64,000 bases of DNA, from assembly GCA_958295745.1 (NCBI GenBank), contig OY282370.1, positions 2,578,548 to 2,642,547 on the forward strand, given 5' to 3'. Made by a program: the position numbers and the translations under genes. This document shows, piece by piece, positions 26,890-35,725 of this stretch (position 1 is the first letter of the stretch; each line of letters opens with the position of its first letter). The notes beneath the pieces were generated by a model, which did no database searches, was not told the origin of the DNA, and saw only the letters and a list, made by a program, of their open reading frames with translations. Source of the stretch: an uncultured Acidimicrobiia bacterium. GTDB taxonomy: Bacteria; Actinomycetota; Acidimicrobiia; Spongiisociales; Spongiisociaceae.

Positions 26890-27070
26890 CTTCCCTCCTT
26901 ACGTTATACGACTTGAATCATAGGTGAACTCAGGTACAGCGCCCCGGATTTACGGTGCCCCGAAGGAACCGGGTCGAAGAACCGAGGCCGCCTCCGCCGG
27001 AAGGAACATCCCCGGCCCTTCGGCGCCCGCGCGCTCACCTGCTCTGTAACCGGTAACCGGTCTTTCCCTC

Positions 27071-29266
27071 TCATGCAGATGCTGCTTCGACGGAGGTCGA
27101 CCTGGTCAGTGGGAGCTCGATGGCCATCTCGGTGAACTCTCCTTCGACGGATTCGACTTCGATGTTGCCGCCGTGCTGACGGATGATATCACTGGAGAGG
27201 GCGAGGCCGAGGCCCGTGCCCTGGTCGGTGGGTTTGGTGGTGAAGAACGGGTTGAATATCTTGTCGATCACCTCGGGCGGTATGCCGGTTCCGTTGTCCC
27301 GTATGACCACCAGCGCCTTGTCGCCCTCCCGGCGGGTCTTGAGCAGGACCTTGGGCATGTACGGCCCGCCTTCCTGCGGGGTTTCCTGGAGCTCACGCCG
27401 TCTCTTGTCGGTGGCGAAGCAGGCGTTGCCGACCATGTTGAGGAAAGTCCTGCCCAGGTCTTGGGGGATGGCATCGATCTCGCCCATGTCCGGGTCCAAG
27501 TCCCGTTCTATGTTGAGGTTGAAATTCGGGTCGGTGGCCCGGGCGCTGTGGTAGGCGAGCATGGCATGCTCGTTGAGCAGGGTGTTCAGCTCGACGGACC
27601 GCCACTCGCCCCCGCCCCGGCCCATCATGAGCATATCGTGGACGATGCGGTTGGCCCGTTCGCTGTGGTTGCGGATCCGTTCCAGGTTGTCGGTCAGGTC
27701 CTGGGTGATCTCGATTATCAGCTCCTTCTGTTCCTCGTCGGGTTCACCGTTTTCCTCCAGGACCTCCTTCAGTTCTTCGATCAGCTCCTCGGAGACTTCG
27801 GAGAAGTTCTTGACGAAGTTGAGCGGGTTGCGTATCTCGTGCGCCACACCCGCGGTTACCTGGCCCAGCGCGGCCAGTTTCTCACGCATGACTATCTGAT
27901 CCTGGGCGCGCTGCAGCTCCTCTAGGACGTCTTCCAGCTGGTTGTTCTTATCGCCCAGCTCCTCGGCCAGCTTCTCGACCAGGTTCAGCCGCTGAACCTC
28001 CAGGGCGTGGCGTCGGAACACCTCCAGGGCGTGGGCCATCTCGGCCACCTCGTCTCGCCCCTTCACCTCCACCTCTTCTTCCAGATCGCCGTCGGCCATG
28101 CGGCGCATCTGGTCCGACAACCGGCCGATCCGGCGCAGCAGGATGCGGCCTACGAACCCCCAGCTGATGATCAGCGCTCCGCAGATGCCGACGGCGCTGA
28201 TCACCAGCAGCAGGGTGCGGCCTGTACCGATGGCCTGGGTGGATGCCATATTGGCCGTGTTGGCGTCGGCTTCGGCGGCGGTCACCAGCCGGTCGACCTG
28301 ACCGATCAGATTCAGCGCCAGATCCTGATTCTGCCTCAGCAGGCTCTGCTGCTGGTTGTCCAGAAGCAGCTTCTGTGTCAGAAGATCGAAGCCGTCCCCC
28401 TCCCGCGAGCCCATCTCGAACAGCCGGGCGAAGATGGGGTCGATATCCATGGTGAGCTCCGATTCACCCAGGGCCGACATGCTGAGGACGAGGTGGCCTG
28501 CGGCCGATTCGAAGCTCTCCCGCAGAGGCTCGATGAAGGCCACATCCGATACGTTGAAAGCGCTGGACATGAGCTGGGTCGCCAGGGTCGCTTCGGCCAG
28601 CAGCGCCGCCAGATGGCGGTAGCGGTAGAATTCGTCCTCGGACAGGTGGACCTCGCGGCGCGCCGGCGGCTCCTCCAGCTCGCGGTAACCGGTCAGCTGG
28701 TAGAAGAGCTGGTCGTCGATGGCCGGGACCACTATGTCGTCCAAGCGGTCGCGCAGGTCGATCAGCTCCAACCGCAAGGCTTCGCTCCTGTCGTTCAGAT
28801 CGAATATCTGGGGCATCGTGTTCTCGATCGTGTCCAGGTTCGAGAACAGCGTCTGGGAGTTGTCGCGGATGCTTTCGAAGCGCTCCCTGAGCAGCCAATC
28901 CCCGAAGCCGCCTTCGTCCTCCTCCTCCATATCCCCCCGCAATATGACGATCTGCTCCTCGAATCCGCTCTGCGCCCTGGCGATCTCGAGCGAGACGCGG
29001 GTCAGGTCATCGGACGTATCGGCGGCCGCCAGGCGCGGAGCGGCGGCGGCCAGCGTGCTGGTGAACTCGGCGATCCTCAGGGCGGCGGTCATTTCGGGCA
29101 GGCTTTCTTCCGCCACCTGGTTCTGTGCGGCGCCCACCCGGTTGAAGGAAATCCAGCCCACGAAGCTGGCGGCGATGGTCAAGACGAGAGCGCCGCCGAT
29201 GGCGGTGTACATCTGGGTCGAGATGCGGTAACGGAGGGCCAACAGGCGTTTCAACCGGTCGAGCAC
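27071..29266 (-). CDS. Membrane sensor histidine kinase with large extracytoplasmic domain and HAMP
   Basis: A 731-residue sensor. The first membrane segment is near residues 20-40, then about 300 mostly helical extracytoplasmic residues, a second segment near 350-372 and a HAMP linker. A coiled coil with QNQLEDVLEEL-like heptads leads to a HisKA domain with the phosphoacceptor His476 in GVAHEIRNPLNF. The HATPase domain has DNGTGIPPEV and GTGLGLALS. The GTG start at 29266 follows GAGGAGATAGCC, two bases after the stop of the binding lipoprotein. Its likely ligand sensor is that lipoprotein and its likely target the receiver of the upstream PP2C protein. Confidence 0.9.
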   Translation of the reverse strand: MLDRLKRLLALRYRISTQMYTAIGGALVLTIAASFVGWISFNRVGAAQNQVAEESLPEMTAALRIAEFTSTLAAAAPRLAAADTSDDLTRVSLEIARAQSGFEEQIVILRGDMEEEDEGGFGDWLLRERFESIRDNSQTLFSNLDTIENTMPQIFDLNDRSEALRLELIDLRDRLDDIVVPAIDDQLFYQLTGYRELEEPPARREVHLSEDEFYRYRHLAALLAEATLATQLMSSAFNVSDVAFIEPLRESFESAAGHLVLSMSALGESELTMDIDPIFARLFEMGSREGDGFDLLTQKLLLDNQQQSLLRQNQDLALNLIGQVDRLVTAAEADANTANMASTQAIGTGRTLLLVISAVGICGALIISWGFVGRILLRRIGRLSDQMRRMADGDLEEEVEVKGRDEVAEMAHALEVFRRHALEVQRLNLVEKLAEELGDKNNQLEDVLEELQRAQDQIVMREKLAALGQVTAGVAHEIRNPLNFVKNFSEVSEELIEELKEVLEENGEPDEEQKELIIEITQDLTDNLERIRNHSERANRIVHDMLMMGRGGGEWRSVELNTLLNEHAMLAYHSARATDPNFNLNIERDLDPDMGEIDAIPQDLGRTFLNMVGNACFATDKRRRELQETPQEGGPYMPKVLLKTRREGDKALVVIRDNGTGIPPEVIDKIFNPFFTTKPTDQGTGLGLALSSDIIRQHGGNIEVESVEGEFTEMAIELPLTRSTSVEAASA

Positions 29267-29268
29267 GG

Positions 29269-30516
29269 CTATCTCCTCATCCTCTCGGTGGGTCGGTAGC
29301 GCCCGTCGGGGCCGATCACGGTCAGGAACACCCGGTCCGATCCTTGGTTGTCGCCCTCACCGTAGCGGAGATGGAACTCGTCGATGACCAGATCTTCGGC
29401 TGTCAGCAGGCCGTCGAGGAAGCAGGCGCGGGTCGGGTCGGGGCCGCAGCTCTCCAGTCCGGCGATGGCCAGCCTTCCGGCCATATAGCCCTCCAACGAC
29501 ACGAAGCCCGGTTCGGCGTCGGCGTCGAAGTCGGACAGCGCTTGGAGGTATGAAGCGACCACGGGCAGCGAATCATCGGTGGGGAAGGGCACCACCTGGG
29601 TTACGTACACCCCTTCTCCGTACTGGCCCAGCTCTTGGGCCAAGGCGTTGCTGCCTACGAACGATATGGTTATGAAGACGGGGTCGAAACCGGTATAGCG
29701 CGCCCAAGAGATCAGCGCCGCCACCGGACGGTAGGCGCCCACGATGATCACCGCCTCGGGTTCGCCCTGCATGAGGTCTATCAGCCCGGTCTTCACCGAG
29801 GTGGTGTTCCGGGGGTACAGACCGACGGCCACCGGTTCCATGCTGCGGCGGGTGAGGGCGGCCAGGGCCCCCTGGTAGCCGGTGCGTCCGAAGGAATCGT
29901 CCTGGTACATGATGGCGATGCGGTCTATACCCAGGTCGGTGGTCAGGCGGGCCACCATCTCCTCGGTCTCCTGGGCGTAGGAGGCCCTCAGGTTTACGAT
30001 GTTGGTCCAGTCGTCGTCGCGGAGGAAGGCGGCGCCGGTGAACGGGGCCACGAAGGGGGTCTCCCCCTCGGCCGCCACGGGGGTGGCGGACCGGGAGGTG
30101 GGCGTCCCCACCTCTCCTATCAGGGCGAAGACCCTTTCGTCGTCGATAAGTTGCTGGGTGTTGGCGATGGCGGCTTCGGGTTCATATGCGTCGTCCAGCG
30201 AGACCAGATCGAGGCGCCGGCCGTGCACCCCTCCGGCCTGATTCGCTTCGTGGAAGGCGGCTTCGATGCCGAGCCGCATCCCGATTCCGAGTTCCTGGGC
30301 CGGGCCGCTGAAGGCAGCCGACTGACCGAAGAGGACCCGATCGTCGGTAACTCCCGGCGTTATCACCGGTCTGGGGACGGTGGAGGCGACGGCATTGTCC
30401 GGGGTGTTTTCGGCGCCGGCAGCGGTATTGGAGGTGCCGCCGTTGCCCGCGCCGCCGCCGGAGCCGCAACCGGCGATGACCGAGCCCGCGACCGCGAGGC
30501 CGAGGACGAACAGCAA
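29269..30516 (-). CDS. Peripla_BP_6 (LivK-like) substrate-binding lipoprotein in signalling operon
   Basis: A binding protein of the branched-chain amino acid/amide receptor family, 415 residues from the TTG at 30516. The signal sequence ends in lipobox VIAGC. The mature domain has the family features GQSAAFSGPAQELG near its start, ALIGEVGTPTS and MYQDDSFGRTGYQGA. No permease or ATPase gene is adjacent. Instead it lies between an anti-sigma-type HATPase and a membrane histidine kinase, suggesting that it presents a ligand to the kinase. The real start may be 27 bases upstream (an AUA at 30543), which would supply the basic n-region KFRRR missing from the TTG version. Confidence 0.82.
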   Translation of the reverse strand: MLFVLGLAVAGSVIAGCGSGGGAGNGGTSNTAAGAENTPDNAVASTVPRPVITPGVTDDRVLFGQSAAFSGPAQELGIGMRLGIEAAFHEANQAGGVHGRRLDLVSLDDAYEPEAAIANTQQLIDDERVFALIGEVGTPTSRSATPVAAEGETPFVAPFTGAAFLRDDDWTNIVNLRASYAQETEEMVARLTTDLGIDRIAIMYQDDSFGRTGYQGALAALTRRSMEPVAVGLYPRNTTSVKTGLIDLMQGEPEAVIIVGAYRPVAALISWARYTGFDPVFITISFVGSNALAQELGQYGEGVYVTQVVPFPTDDSLPVVASYLQALSDFDADAEPGFVSLEGYMAGRLAIAGLESCGPDPTRACFLDGLLTAEDLVIDEFHLRYGEGDNQGSDRVFLTVIGPDGRYRPTERMRR

Positions 30517-30539
30517 CGAACCTATACGGCGGCGAAACT

Positions 30540-30974
30540 TTATTGGTCTCTCCCTATCTTCATGGTCAGGTGGTTTCTTTCTGCTTCTCTTCTGTAGCTG
30601 ACATCATCCACCATCGTCTTTATCAGATAGATACCCAACCCTCCTATAGGCCGGCTCTCGAGGGGCGCATCGAGATCGGGCAAGGGGGCGTCGGTCAATG
30701 GGTTGAAGGGAGGGCCGTCATCGGTAAGCTCTACGGTAACCACCTTCGGCTGTGAGGAGATCATTATCTCGTATTCCTCCAACCCGCTTGCCCTTCCATG
30801 AGTAAGAGCATTGACCTCTAGCTCCTCGAGGACCAAGTTGACCATGTAGACGAGCTTCGGAGGCCAGCCTTCCTTTTCCCCCAGATCGACTACTTCAGCG
30901 TAGACATGCTCCAGCAAGGTGGCGACGGAGTCACCGCCGCCGACTTCGATCTTCAAGGATAGGGATGACTTCAA
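30540..30974 (-). CDS. Anti-sigma factor-type serine kinase (HATPase_c_2, RsbW/SpoIIAB-like)
   Basis: A 144-residue GHKL ATPase. The N-box is ELEVNALTHG, the G1 box TDDGPPFNP and the G2 region GGLGIYLIKTMVDD, as in RsbW/SpoIIAB/BtrW kinases that phosphorylate STAS proteins and sequester sigma factors. I prefer the TTG at 30974 because it overlaps the phosphatase stop (TTGA) and follows GAGG at seven bases; a TTG at 31007 is the alternative. It is encoded between its presumed phosphatase and the ligand-binding lipoprotein. The sigma factor or other client is not in this window. Confidence 0.85.
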   Translation of the reverse strand: MKSSLSLKIEVGGGDSVATLLEHVYAEVVDLGEKEGWPPKLVYMVNLVLEELEVNALTHGRASGLEEYEIMISSQPKVVTVELTDDGPPFNPLTDAPLPDLDAPLESRPIGGLGIYLIKTMVDDVSYRREAERNHLTMKIGRDQ

Positions 30975-32146
30975 CTTCCGGCCTCGCTGCGAAAGAGCGT
31001 CAAGCAAGTGATGTCGTCTGATTGTATGGTATCGCCCGCAAAAGCATGTACGGCATTAAAAACGGCCTGGTTGGCTTCTTGTGAGCTCATAGGTGGTGCT
31101 TCCTTGAATACTTCCTGAAAGCGTTCCATCCCGAACTCTTCCTGGTCGGCGTTCATCGCCTCGGTCACCCCATCTGTATAAAGGATCAAAGTATCGCCCG
31201 GCGCGAGGTTTACCGTGCTCTGAGGGAAGGTCATATCCGGGGCTATACCGAGCGCGATCCCGCCTATATAGGGCAGCAATGTCGAGCTTCCATCACTGTG
31301 CACGATCAGAGGAGGATTATGTCCGCCATTGGAATAAGTCAAAACTCCATCCTCCGGAGAGTAGACCGCATATATGACAGTGACGAACAAAGCAGCGTCG
31401 TTGTCTTCATAGAGGAGATCGTTTACATCATCGAGAACCTTATTGGGTTGTTCAAGTCCAATAGCTGTTCCTTTCAACAGAGTACGGCTGGACATCATGA
31501 AAAGAGCTGCTGGCACTCCTTTATCAGAAACATCTGCTATTGCAATGCCGACTCTTCCATCTTCCAATCGAAAGAAATCATAGAAATCGCCGCCCACATC
31601 ACGCGCCGGTTCCATGTTGGCCCATATATTGTAGTTTGTATCCTTTGGAAAGCGGGTAGGCAATATGGATTGTTGCATTTTATTGGCAACGGTGAGTTCA
31701 TTTTGAATAGATATCAACTTGTCACGGGATGCCAGAGCTTCACGCCACTCTATCAGGTGCTTCAGGGTACGTTCTATGGTGTGTTTCAGGTCCTGGAAGT
31801 CTAGAGGTTTGGTTACGAAATCGAAGGCACCTCTATTCATGGCAGTGCGGATATTTTCCATATCACCGTATGCCGAGATGATGACCGAACGGATATTCGG
31901 GTCGACCTTGGGTATTTGTTCCAGGAGGGTCAAGCCGTCCATCTGCGGCATGTTGATATCGGAGAGGACCATATCGATGTCTTCCTCTAGATTGAGCCTC
32001 TCAAGAGCTTCTATACCGTTTTGGGCAAAGACGAATTCATAGCGTCCAGACCTTATGGCGCGTCGCATGCGTTGCAGGATAAGAGGCTCTACATCTGGCT
32101 CGTCATCGACAACCAGTATCTTGTATCTGTCCTGTTTATCAGACAT
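30971..32146 (-). CDS. Response-regulator receiver fused to PP2C/SpoIIE phosphatase (RsbU/RsbP-like)
   Basis: A 391-residue protein. The N-terminal receiver carries phosphoacceptor Asp63 (SDINMPQMDG), acidic DDE near 14-16 and Lys113 (TKPLD). A helical linker (about 120-165) joins it to a PP2C-SpoIIE domain with metal motifs DVGGDFYDFF, ADVSDKGVPAALFM, LYTDGVTEAMN and SDDITCLTLF. The natural reading is that the neighbouring histidine kinase phosphorylates the receiver and controls dephosphorylation of STAS proteins. Its codons are notably richer in A/T than flanking genes, suggesting a different origin for this segment. It overlaps the HATPase gene by four bases. Confidence 0.9.
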   Translation of the reverse strand: MSDKQDRYKILVVDDEPDVEPLILQRMRRAIRSGRYEFVFAQNGIEALERLNLEEDIDMVLSDINMPQMDGLTLLEQIPKVDPNIRSVIISAYGDMENIRTAMNRGAFDFVTKPLDFQDLKHTIERTLKHLIEWREALASRDKLISIQNELTVANKMQQSILPTRFPKDTNYNIWANMEPARDVGGDFYDFFRLEDGRVGIAIADVSDKGVPAALFMMSSRTLLKGTAIGLEQPNKVLDDVNDLLYEDNDAALFVTVIYAVYSPEDGVLTYSNGGHNPPLIVHSDGSSTLLPYIGGIALGIAPDMTFPQSTVNLAPGDTLILYTDGVTEAMNADQEEFGMERFQEVFKEAPPMSSQEANQAVFNAVHAFAGDTIQSDDITCLTLFRSEAGS

Positions 32147-32227
32147 CTTCTAACCGTACCTGTTCATGAAGAGGCGACTTGCTCGTCTCAAGCGGATCGT
32201 GAGCCATTCTCAGGTGCATGGTTGCCG

Positions 32228-32566
32228 CTAGTTCTGCAGAGCAGATACGGCTGCGCCAGGATCATCGTGTACTGCGATTATCTGGTCGAATCCGCTGATC
32301 ATGAAGATCTCACGGACCAGAGTCGACAGAGAGCATATGGCAAACTTCTTGCTCTTCTGCTGGAGATCCTTGGCGATCAGTAGTATAACCCTGAGGCCGG
32401 CGCTGCTGATGTAGTTCAGTTGCTCGAAATCAAGGATCACAGCGCTGTCCTCTGTGGTGATTTCTGCTTCCACCGAATTTTGGAAGTTGGAGGCGTTGGA
32501 GCCGTCTATGCGGCCCTCGGTCTTTATGACCAGCGCCCCGCCATCTCGTTCCGTGCTGATGTTCAC
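32228..32566 (-). CDS. STAS-domain anti-sigma factor antagonist (paralog 2)
   Basis: A 112-residue STAS protein with Ser54/Ser55 in YISSAGLR as the likely phosphosite. The GTG at 32566 is preceded by AAAGGAC. The open frame runs further upstream to 32959, but that part overlaps the divergent gene and has no STAS similarity. It is the first gene of the partner-switching operon, 81 bases before the receiver-PP2C gene. Close similarity to the STAS protein at 25311-25646 indicates duplication, giving two antagonists that may share one kinase and one phosphatase. Confidence 0.88.
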   Translation of the reverse strand: MNISTERDGGALVIKTEGRIDGSNASNFQNSVEAEITTEDSAVILDFEQLNYISSAGLRVILLIAKDLQQKSKKFAICSLSTLVREIFMISGFDQIIAVHDDPGAAVSALQN

Positions 32567-32765
32567 TTGCCAGTCCTTTCCCAGATGCCGTGTGTCAGTG
32601 CACTCGCGGGTCATCCGGTAGCCTAACAGGTTGGAGTGTAGTACCTGCCCGTGCGGTGTGTTCCGAGGAAGGCGGAGGTCTACCCGCCTGCGATGAGCCG
32701 TTGGTATCATCGGCCGGGCTGTCTCGCCTCGACGGTTGCCGCCGCCGGGGACCGGAGGTGAAGTG

Positions 32766-34034
32766 GTGAGAGCGAGAGGAAGTATCCGACCGGCGCGGCG
32801 GCTGTCCGTCTGCTGGGCCGCCCTGATGTTGCTGTTGTTGTCGGCCTGCGCCGAGGAGTACACCCCCGGGCCGCTGGGTGCGGTCGAGGTAGGACCGGGC
32901 GAGATGATCCAGATACGGTCCTTCCTCTCTCCCGAAGAGGGAGGATCCGGTGTTACCAACGAGCGGACCGTGCGGCTCGCCTTGGAACACTACGGGCCGG
33001 TGCGCGGTTTCGAGGTGAGCCTCGGCGCCGGCAACGTCGACGACGACTGCTCCCCCGAAGGCGGACGGGCGGCCGCCCAGACCATCCTCGAAGACGCATC
33101 GGTGATAGGAGTGATCGGCACGACCTGTTCGGCGGCTGCCGTCGAGGCGGCGCCCCTGCTGACCGGAGCGGGGCTGGCGATGATCTCACCGACCAACACC
33201 TCCCCGGTGCTCACCTCCGACTTGGGCGGCAACCCTGGTGAGTACAACAACGAGGGATATTATAGAACTTCGGACAACGATCTCTACCAGGGGGCTTCGG
33301 TGGCGCGGTTTCTATACGAGGAGAGGGGAGTGACAAGGGCGGCGGCGGTCCACAACGGTGACGTCTACACCGAGAGCCTCGCCCGGGCATTCGCCGACTC
33401 CTTCACGGATCTGGGCGGGACGGTCACGTGGTTGGGCGCCGTGGACGAAGACCAGGGAGACATGCTGCCTACCCTGACCGAGATGGCCGCCGGTTCGCCC
33501 CAGGCGCTGTACTTCCCGGTGTCCCGGACGGTCGGCGCCGGCGTCGTGAGGGGCCGACCGGATGCGGCGGGTCTCGAGGATATGCTCCTGATCACCGCCG
33601 ACGCCCTGTTCGAGGACATCTTCTTGGAGATGGAAGAGACGGAGGGGGTGTTCTTCTCGGGTCCGGACAACCGCTTCCGCAACAACGAGAACGAGGGCAC
33701 CGGCATGCATGCCGCCGACGTAGCCGCCGAGTACCGGGAGAGGTACGGGCACTCTCCCGAGACCCCCTTCTGGGCCCACACCTACGACGCCGCGGTGTTG
33801 CTACTCGAAGCGATCGGCGCTGCTTCCCACATGGAAGACGGCAAGCTGGTGGTGGACAGGTCGGGGGTGCGCGAGTACCTGGACGCAGTGTCCGGGTACG
33901 AGGGGATCATAGGATCGATCACCTGCGACGAGTTCGGCGACTGCGGCGTGGCGAGGATGGTTATCGTCGAGCATTTCGACTCCCGCGACCTAGACGCTTC
34001 CAAGGCCAACGTCGTCTACGAGTACAGCCCGTGA
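32766..34034 (+). CDS. Orphan Peripla_BP_6 (LivK-like) substrate-binding lipoprotein
   Basis: A 422-residue binding protein for amino acids or amides. The GTG at 32766 has GGAGG seven bases upstream; a GTG at 32763 is possible. The signal peptide ends in LLLSAC. The mature region has QTILEDASVIGVIG, AMISPTNTSPVLT and ALYFPVSRTVG blocks typical of the family. No transporter genes are adjacent. It is divergent from the STAS/PP2C/HATPase/binding-protein/kinase operon, about 200 bases away, so it may be a second ligand receptor for the same signalling pathway. That link is inferred from position. Confidence 0.85.
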   Translation: MRARGSIRPARRLSVCWAALMLLLLSACAEEYTPGPLGAVEVGPGEMIQIRSFLSPEEGGSGVTNERTVRLALEHYGPVRGFEVSLGAGNVDDDCSPEGGRAAAQTILEDASVIGVIGTTCSAAAVEAAPLLTGAGLAMISPTNTSPVLTSDLGGNPGEYNNEGYYRTSDNDLYQGASVARFLYEERGVTRAAAVHNGDVYTESLARAFADSFTDLGGTVTWLGAVDEDQGDMLPTLTEMAAGSPQALYFPVSRTVGAGVVRGRPDAAGLEDMLLITADALFEDIFLEMEETEGVFFSGPDNRFRNNENEGTGMHAADVAAEYRERYGHSPETPFWAHTYDAAVLLLEAIGAASHMEDGKLVVDRSGVREYLDAVSGYEGIIGSITCDEFGDCGVARMVIVEHFDSRDLDASKANVVYEYSP

Positions 34035-34147
34035 GCCGCAGGCGGCTGCTCGCCGGCGGATGAGAGCGTCCGGTTTCGAGGAGAGGTGAAGAATCAGGGC
34101 TAGCCTTACCCGCGCCCGGCGCCCTGTCATTCGGAAAGGACCATCCA

Positions 34148-34600
34148 ATGTTCGAAATCTTGCTGTTCTTACACATTCTCGGAGTGGCGGCCTGGTTCGG
34201 CGCCAACCTGGTGCGGGCCTTCGCCGGCGGTGTCCTGTCCAAGGCGGACGACGGCACCGCCGCCTCCTGGCATCGGGTGACCGTCTCCATCGGGCGGGTG
34301 ATCCACACCCCGGCCGCCGTCGTGGTGTTCATCACCGGGTTCGGTCTGGTCGGCGTGTCGGGCGGCGCTATCCCGATGACGGCCCCCTTCGTGGTGGTGG
34401 GCATCATCGTGGTCGTGGTGGGCGCGGTGCTCGGAATGGCCGTGTTGGGTCCCAACGGGAGGCGGATCGCGACCGCCTACGAGCAGGGGGACCGCAAGCT
34501 CGCCGAGACGGTTTCTCGCCGCTCCGGTGCGGTCGGATGGATCGACACGGCGCTGCTGGCCTTCGCCACCCTTGTCATGGTGCTCAGCTGGGGGTTATAA
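34148..34600 (+). CDS. Small integral membrane protein, DUF2269/CopD-like
   Basis: A 150-residue protein with four hydrophobic segments, at about residues 3-23, 55-77, 80-105 and 130-148. The N-terminal LLFLHILGVAAWFGANL, with a His inside the first segment, resembles the DUF2269/CopD-type membrane families. AAAGGACC lies upstream of the ATG. Function unknown. It stands alone, with 113 bases to the upstream binding protein and 235 bases of apparently empty sequence downstream. Confidence 0.65.
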   Translation: MFEILLFLHILGVAAWFGANLVRAFAGGVLSKADDGTAASWHRVTVSIGRVIHTPAAVVVFITGFGLVGVSGGAIPMTAPFVVVGIIVVVVGAVLGMAVLGPNGRRIATAYEQGDRKLAETVSRRSGAVGWIDTALLAFATLVMVLSWGL

Positions 34601-34835
34601 CCGCCTAGGAATCGGGTACGAATCCATCCGTCCTGCTACTACTGATATCGGATAGTGTCGGATTGTTTCTCCGCCACCCTTTCCCGGACCAAGTGGTGGA
34701 ATGGCTATTCCATCGGGCTGGCGTGGTGGTCTATACCGCTTTCCTATCAGTACGGTGAGCGGTTTTAGATCGACATCGGCGTGCTCGAATCGAGGCGAAT
34801 TGGTTCGACTTGGCCGGGCGTGGTCCGGGATCGGG

Positions 34836-35552
34836 CTATTCGGGGAGGCTGTGGAGGGCCTCCAGAGCGATCCTCACCATGCCGTCGAAGGTGCCCTCGC
34901 GTTCTTCCGAGGAGGACACCTCGCCGGTGACCAGGTGATCGGACACCGTTGCGATGGCCAGCGCCGCGGCCCTCTCCTCGGCGGCGATGGTATACAGCCC
35001 GGCGGCCTCCATCTCCACCGCCAGGATTCCCATCCGCTGCCAGATCTCGAGGGTGTTCTCGTAGCCGCTGTAGAAGAGGTCGGAGGAGTGGAGGTTGCCC
35101 ATGTGGGTTTTGATTCCCAGTCGGTCCGCCGCGTCGGCCGCCGCCCGGAGCAGCCCGAAGTCGGCGGTGGGGGCGTAATCCCAGCCGTTGTACCGCCTGC
35201 GGTTGGTGGTCGAGTCGGTGCAGGCGCCGATTGCCAGTATCGCCTCCCGCATCTTCACATCGGGGGAGATCCCGCCGCAGGTCCCCACCCGGACGAGCCG
35301 CTTCACCCCGTAGAAGCGGATCAGCTCGGTGATGTAGATCGCCGCCGACGGTATCCCCATGCCTGTGCCCATCGCCGAGACGGGAGTTCCCCGATACGAG
35401 CCTGTGAACCCCAGCATGTTGCGGACCGAGGTCACCTCCACGGCGTCTTCCAGAAAGTTCTCGGCTATGTAGCGGGCGCGCAGTGGGTCGCCCGGCAGCA
35501 GGATCGATTCGGCGAACGCCCCTTCGGGGGCCGAAATGTGGGGGGTGGCCAC
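34836..35552 (-). CDS. deoD: Purine-nucleoside phosphorylase (DeoD type)
   Basis: A 238-residue hexameric-type purine nucleoside phosphorylase, splitting purine (deoxy)nucleosides with phosphate. Motifs include LLPGDPLRARYIAE (phosphate loop), GTGMGIPSAAIY, RVGTCGGI, VEMEAAGLY (ribose and base contacts) and TVSDH, whose Asp is the proton donor. The GTG at 35552 has GAGGAG at seven bases; an in-frame ATG at 35585 adds 11 atypical residues. It stands alone. It would complement the BMP-type nucleoside importer at the start of the window. Confidence 0.92.
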   Translation of the reverse strand: MATPHISAPEGAFAESILLPGDPLRARYIAENFLEDAVEVTSVRNMLGFTGSYRGTPVSAMGTGMGIPSAAIYITELIRFYGVKRLVRVGTCGGISPDVKMREAILAIGACTDSTTNRRRYNGWDYAPTADFGLLRAAADAADRLGIKTHMGNLHSSDLFYSGYENTLEIWQRMGILAVEMEAAGLYTIAAEERAAALAIATVSDHLVTGEVSSSEEREGTFDGMVRIALEALHSLPE

Positions 35553-35725
35553 GTTGTCTCCTCTCCCTCGGTCGGCTCGGTTCATAGCTCCCGGGGAGAA
35601 GCTCGCCGACCGGATATTTTCAGTCGTCGACCGAGAGCCCGCCCGGGAATTGCTCGACGCTCTCCTAGACCCTGTTCCACGATGTGGTACGGTTTCCAGG
35701 TGGATTGCGAAGCTTAGAGGAACCG

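Noticed and set aside
32567-32959. N-terminal extension of the second STAS protein
   Set aside because: The extension overlaps the divergent lipoprotein gene, has no STAS similarity, and a good ribosome site marks the GTG at 32566.
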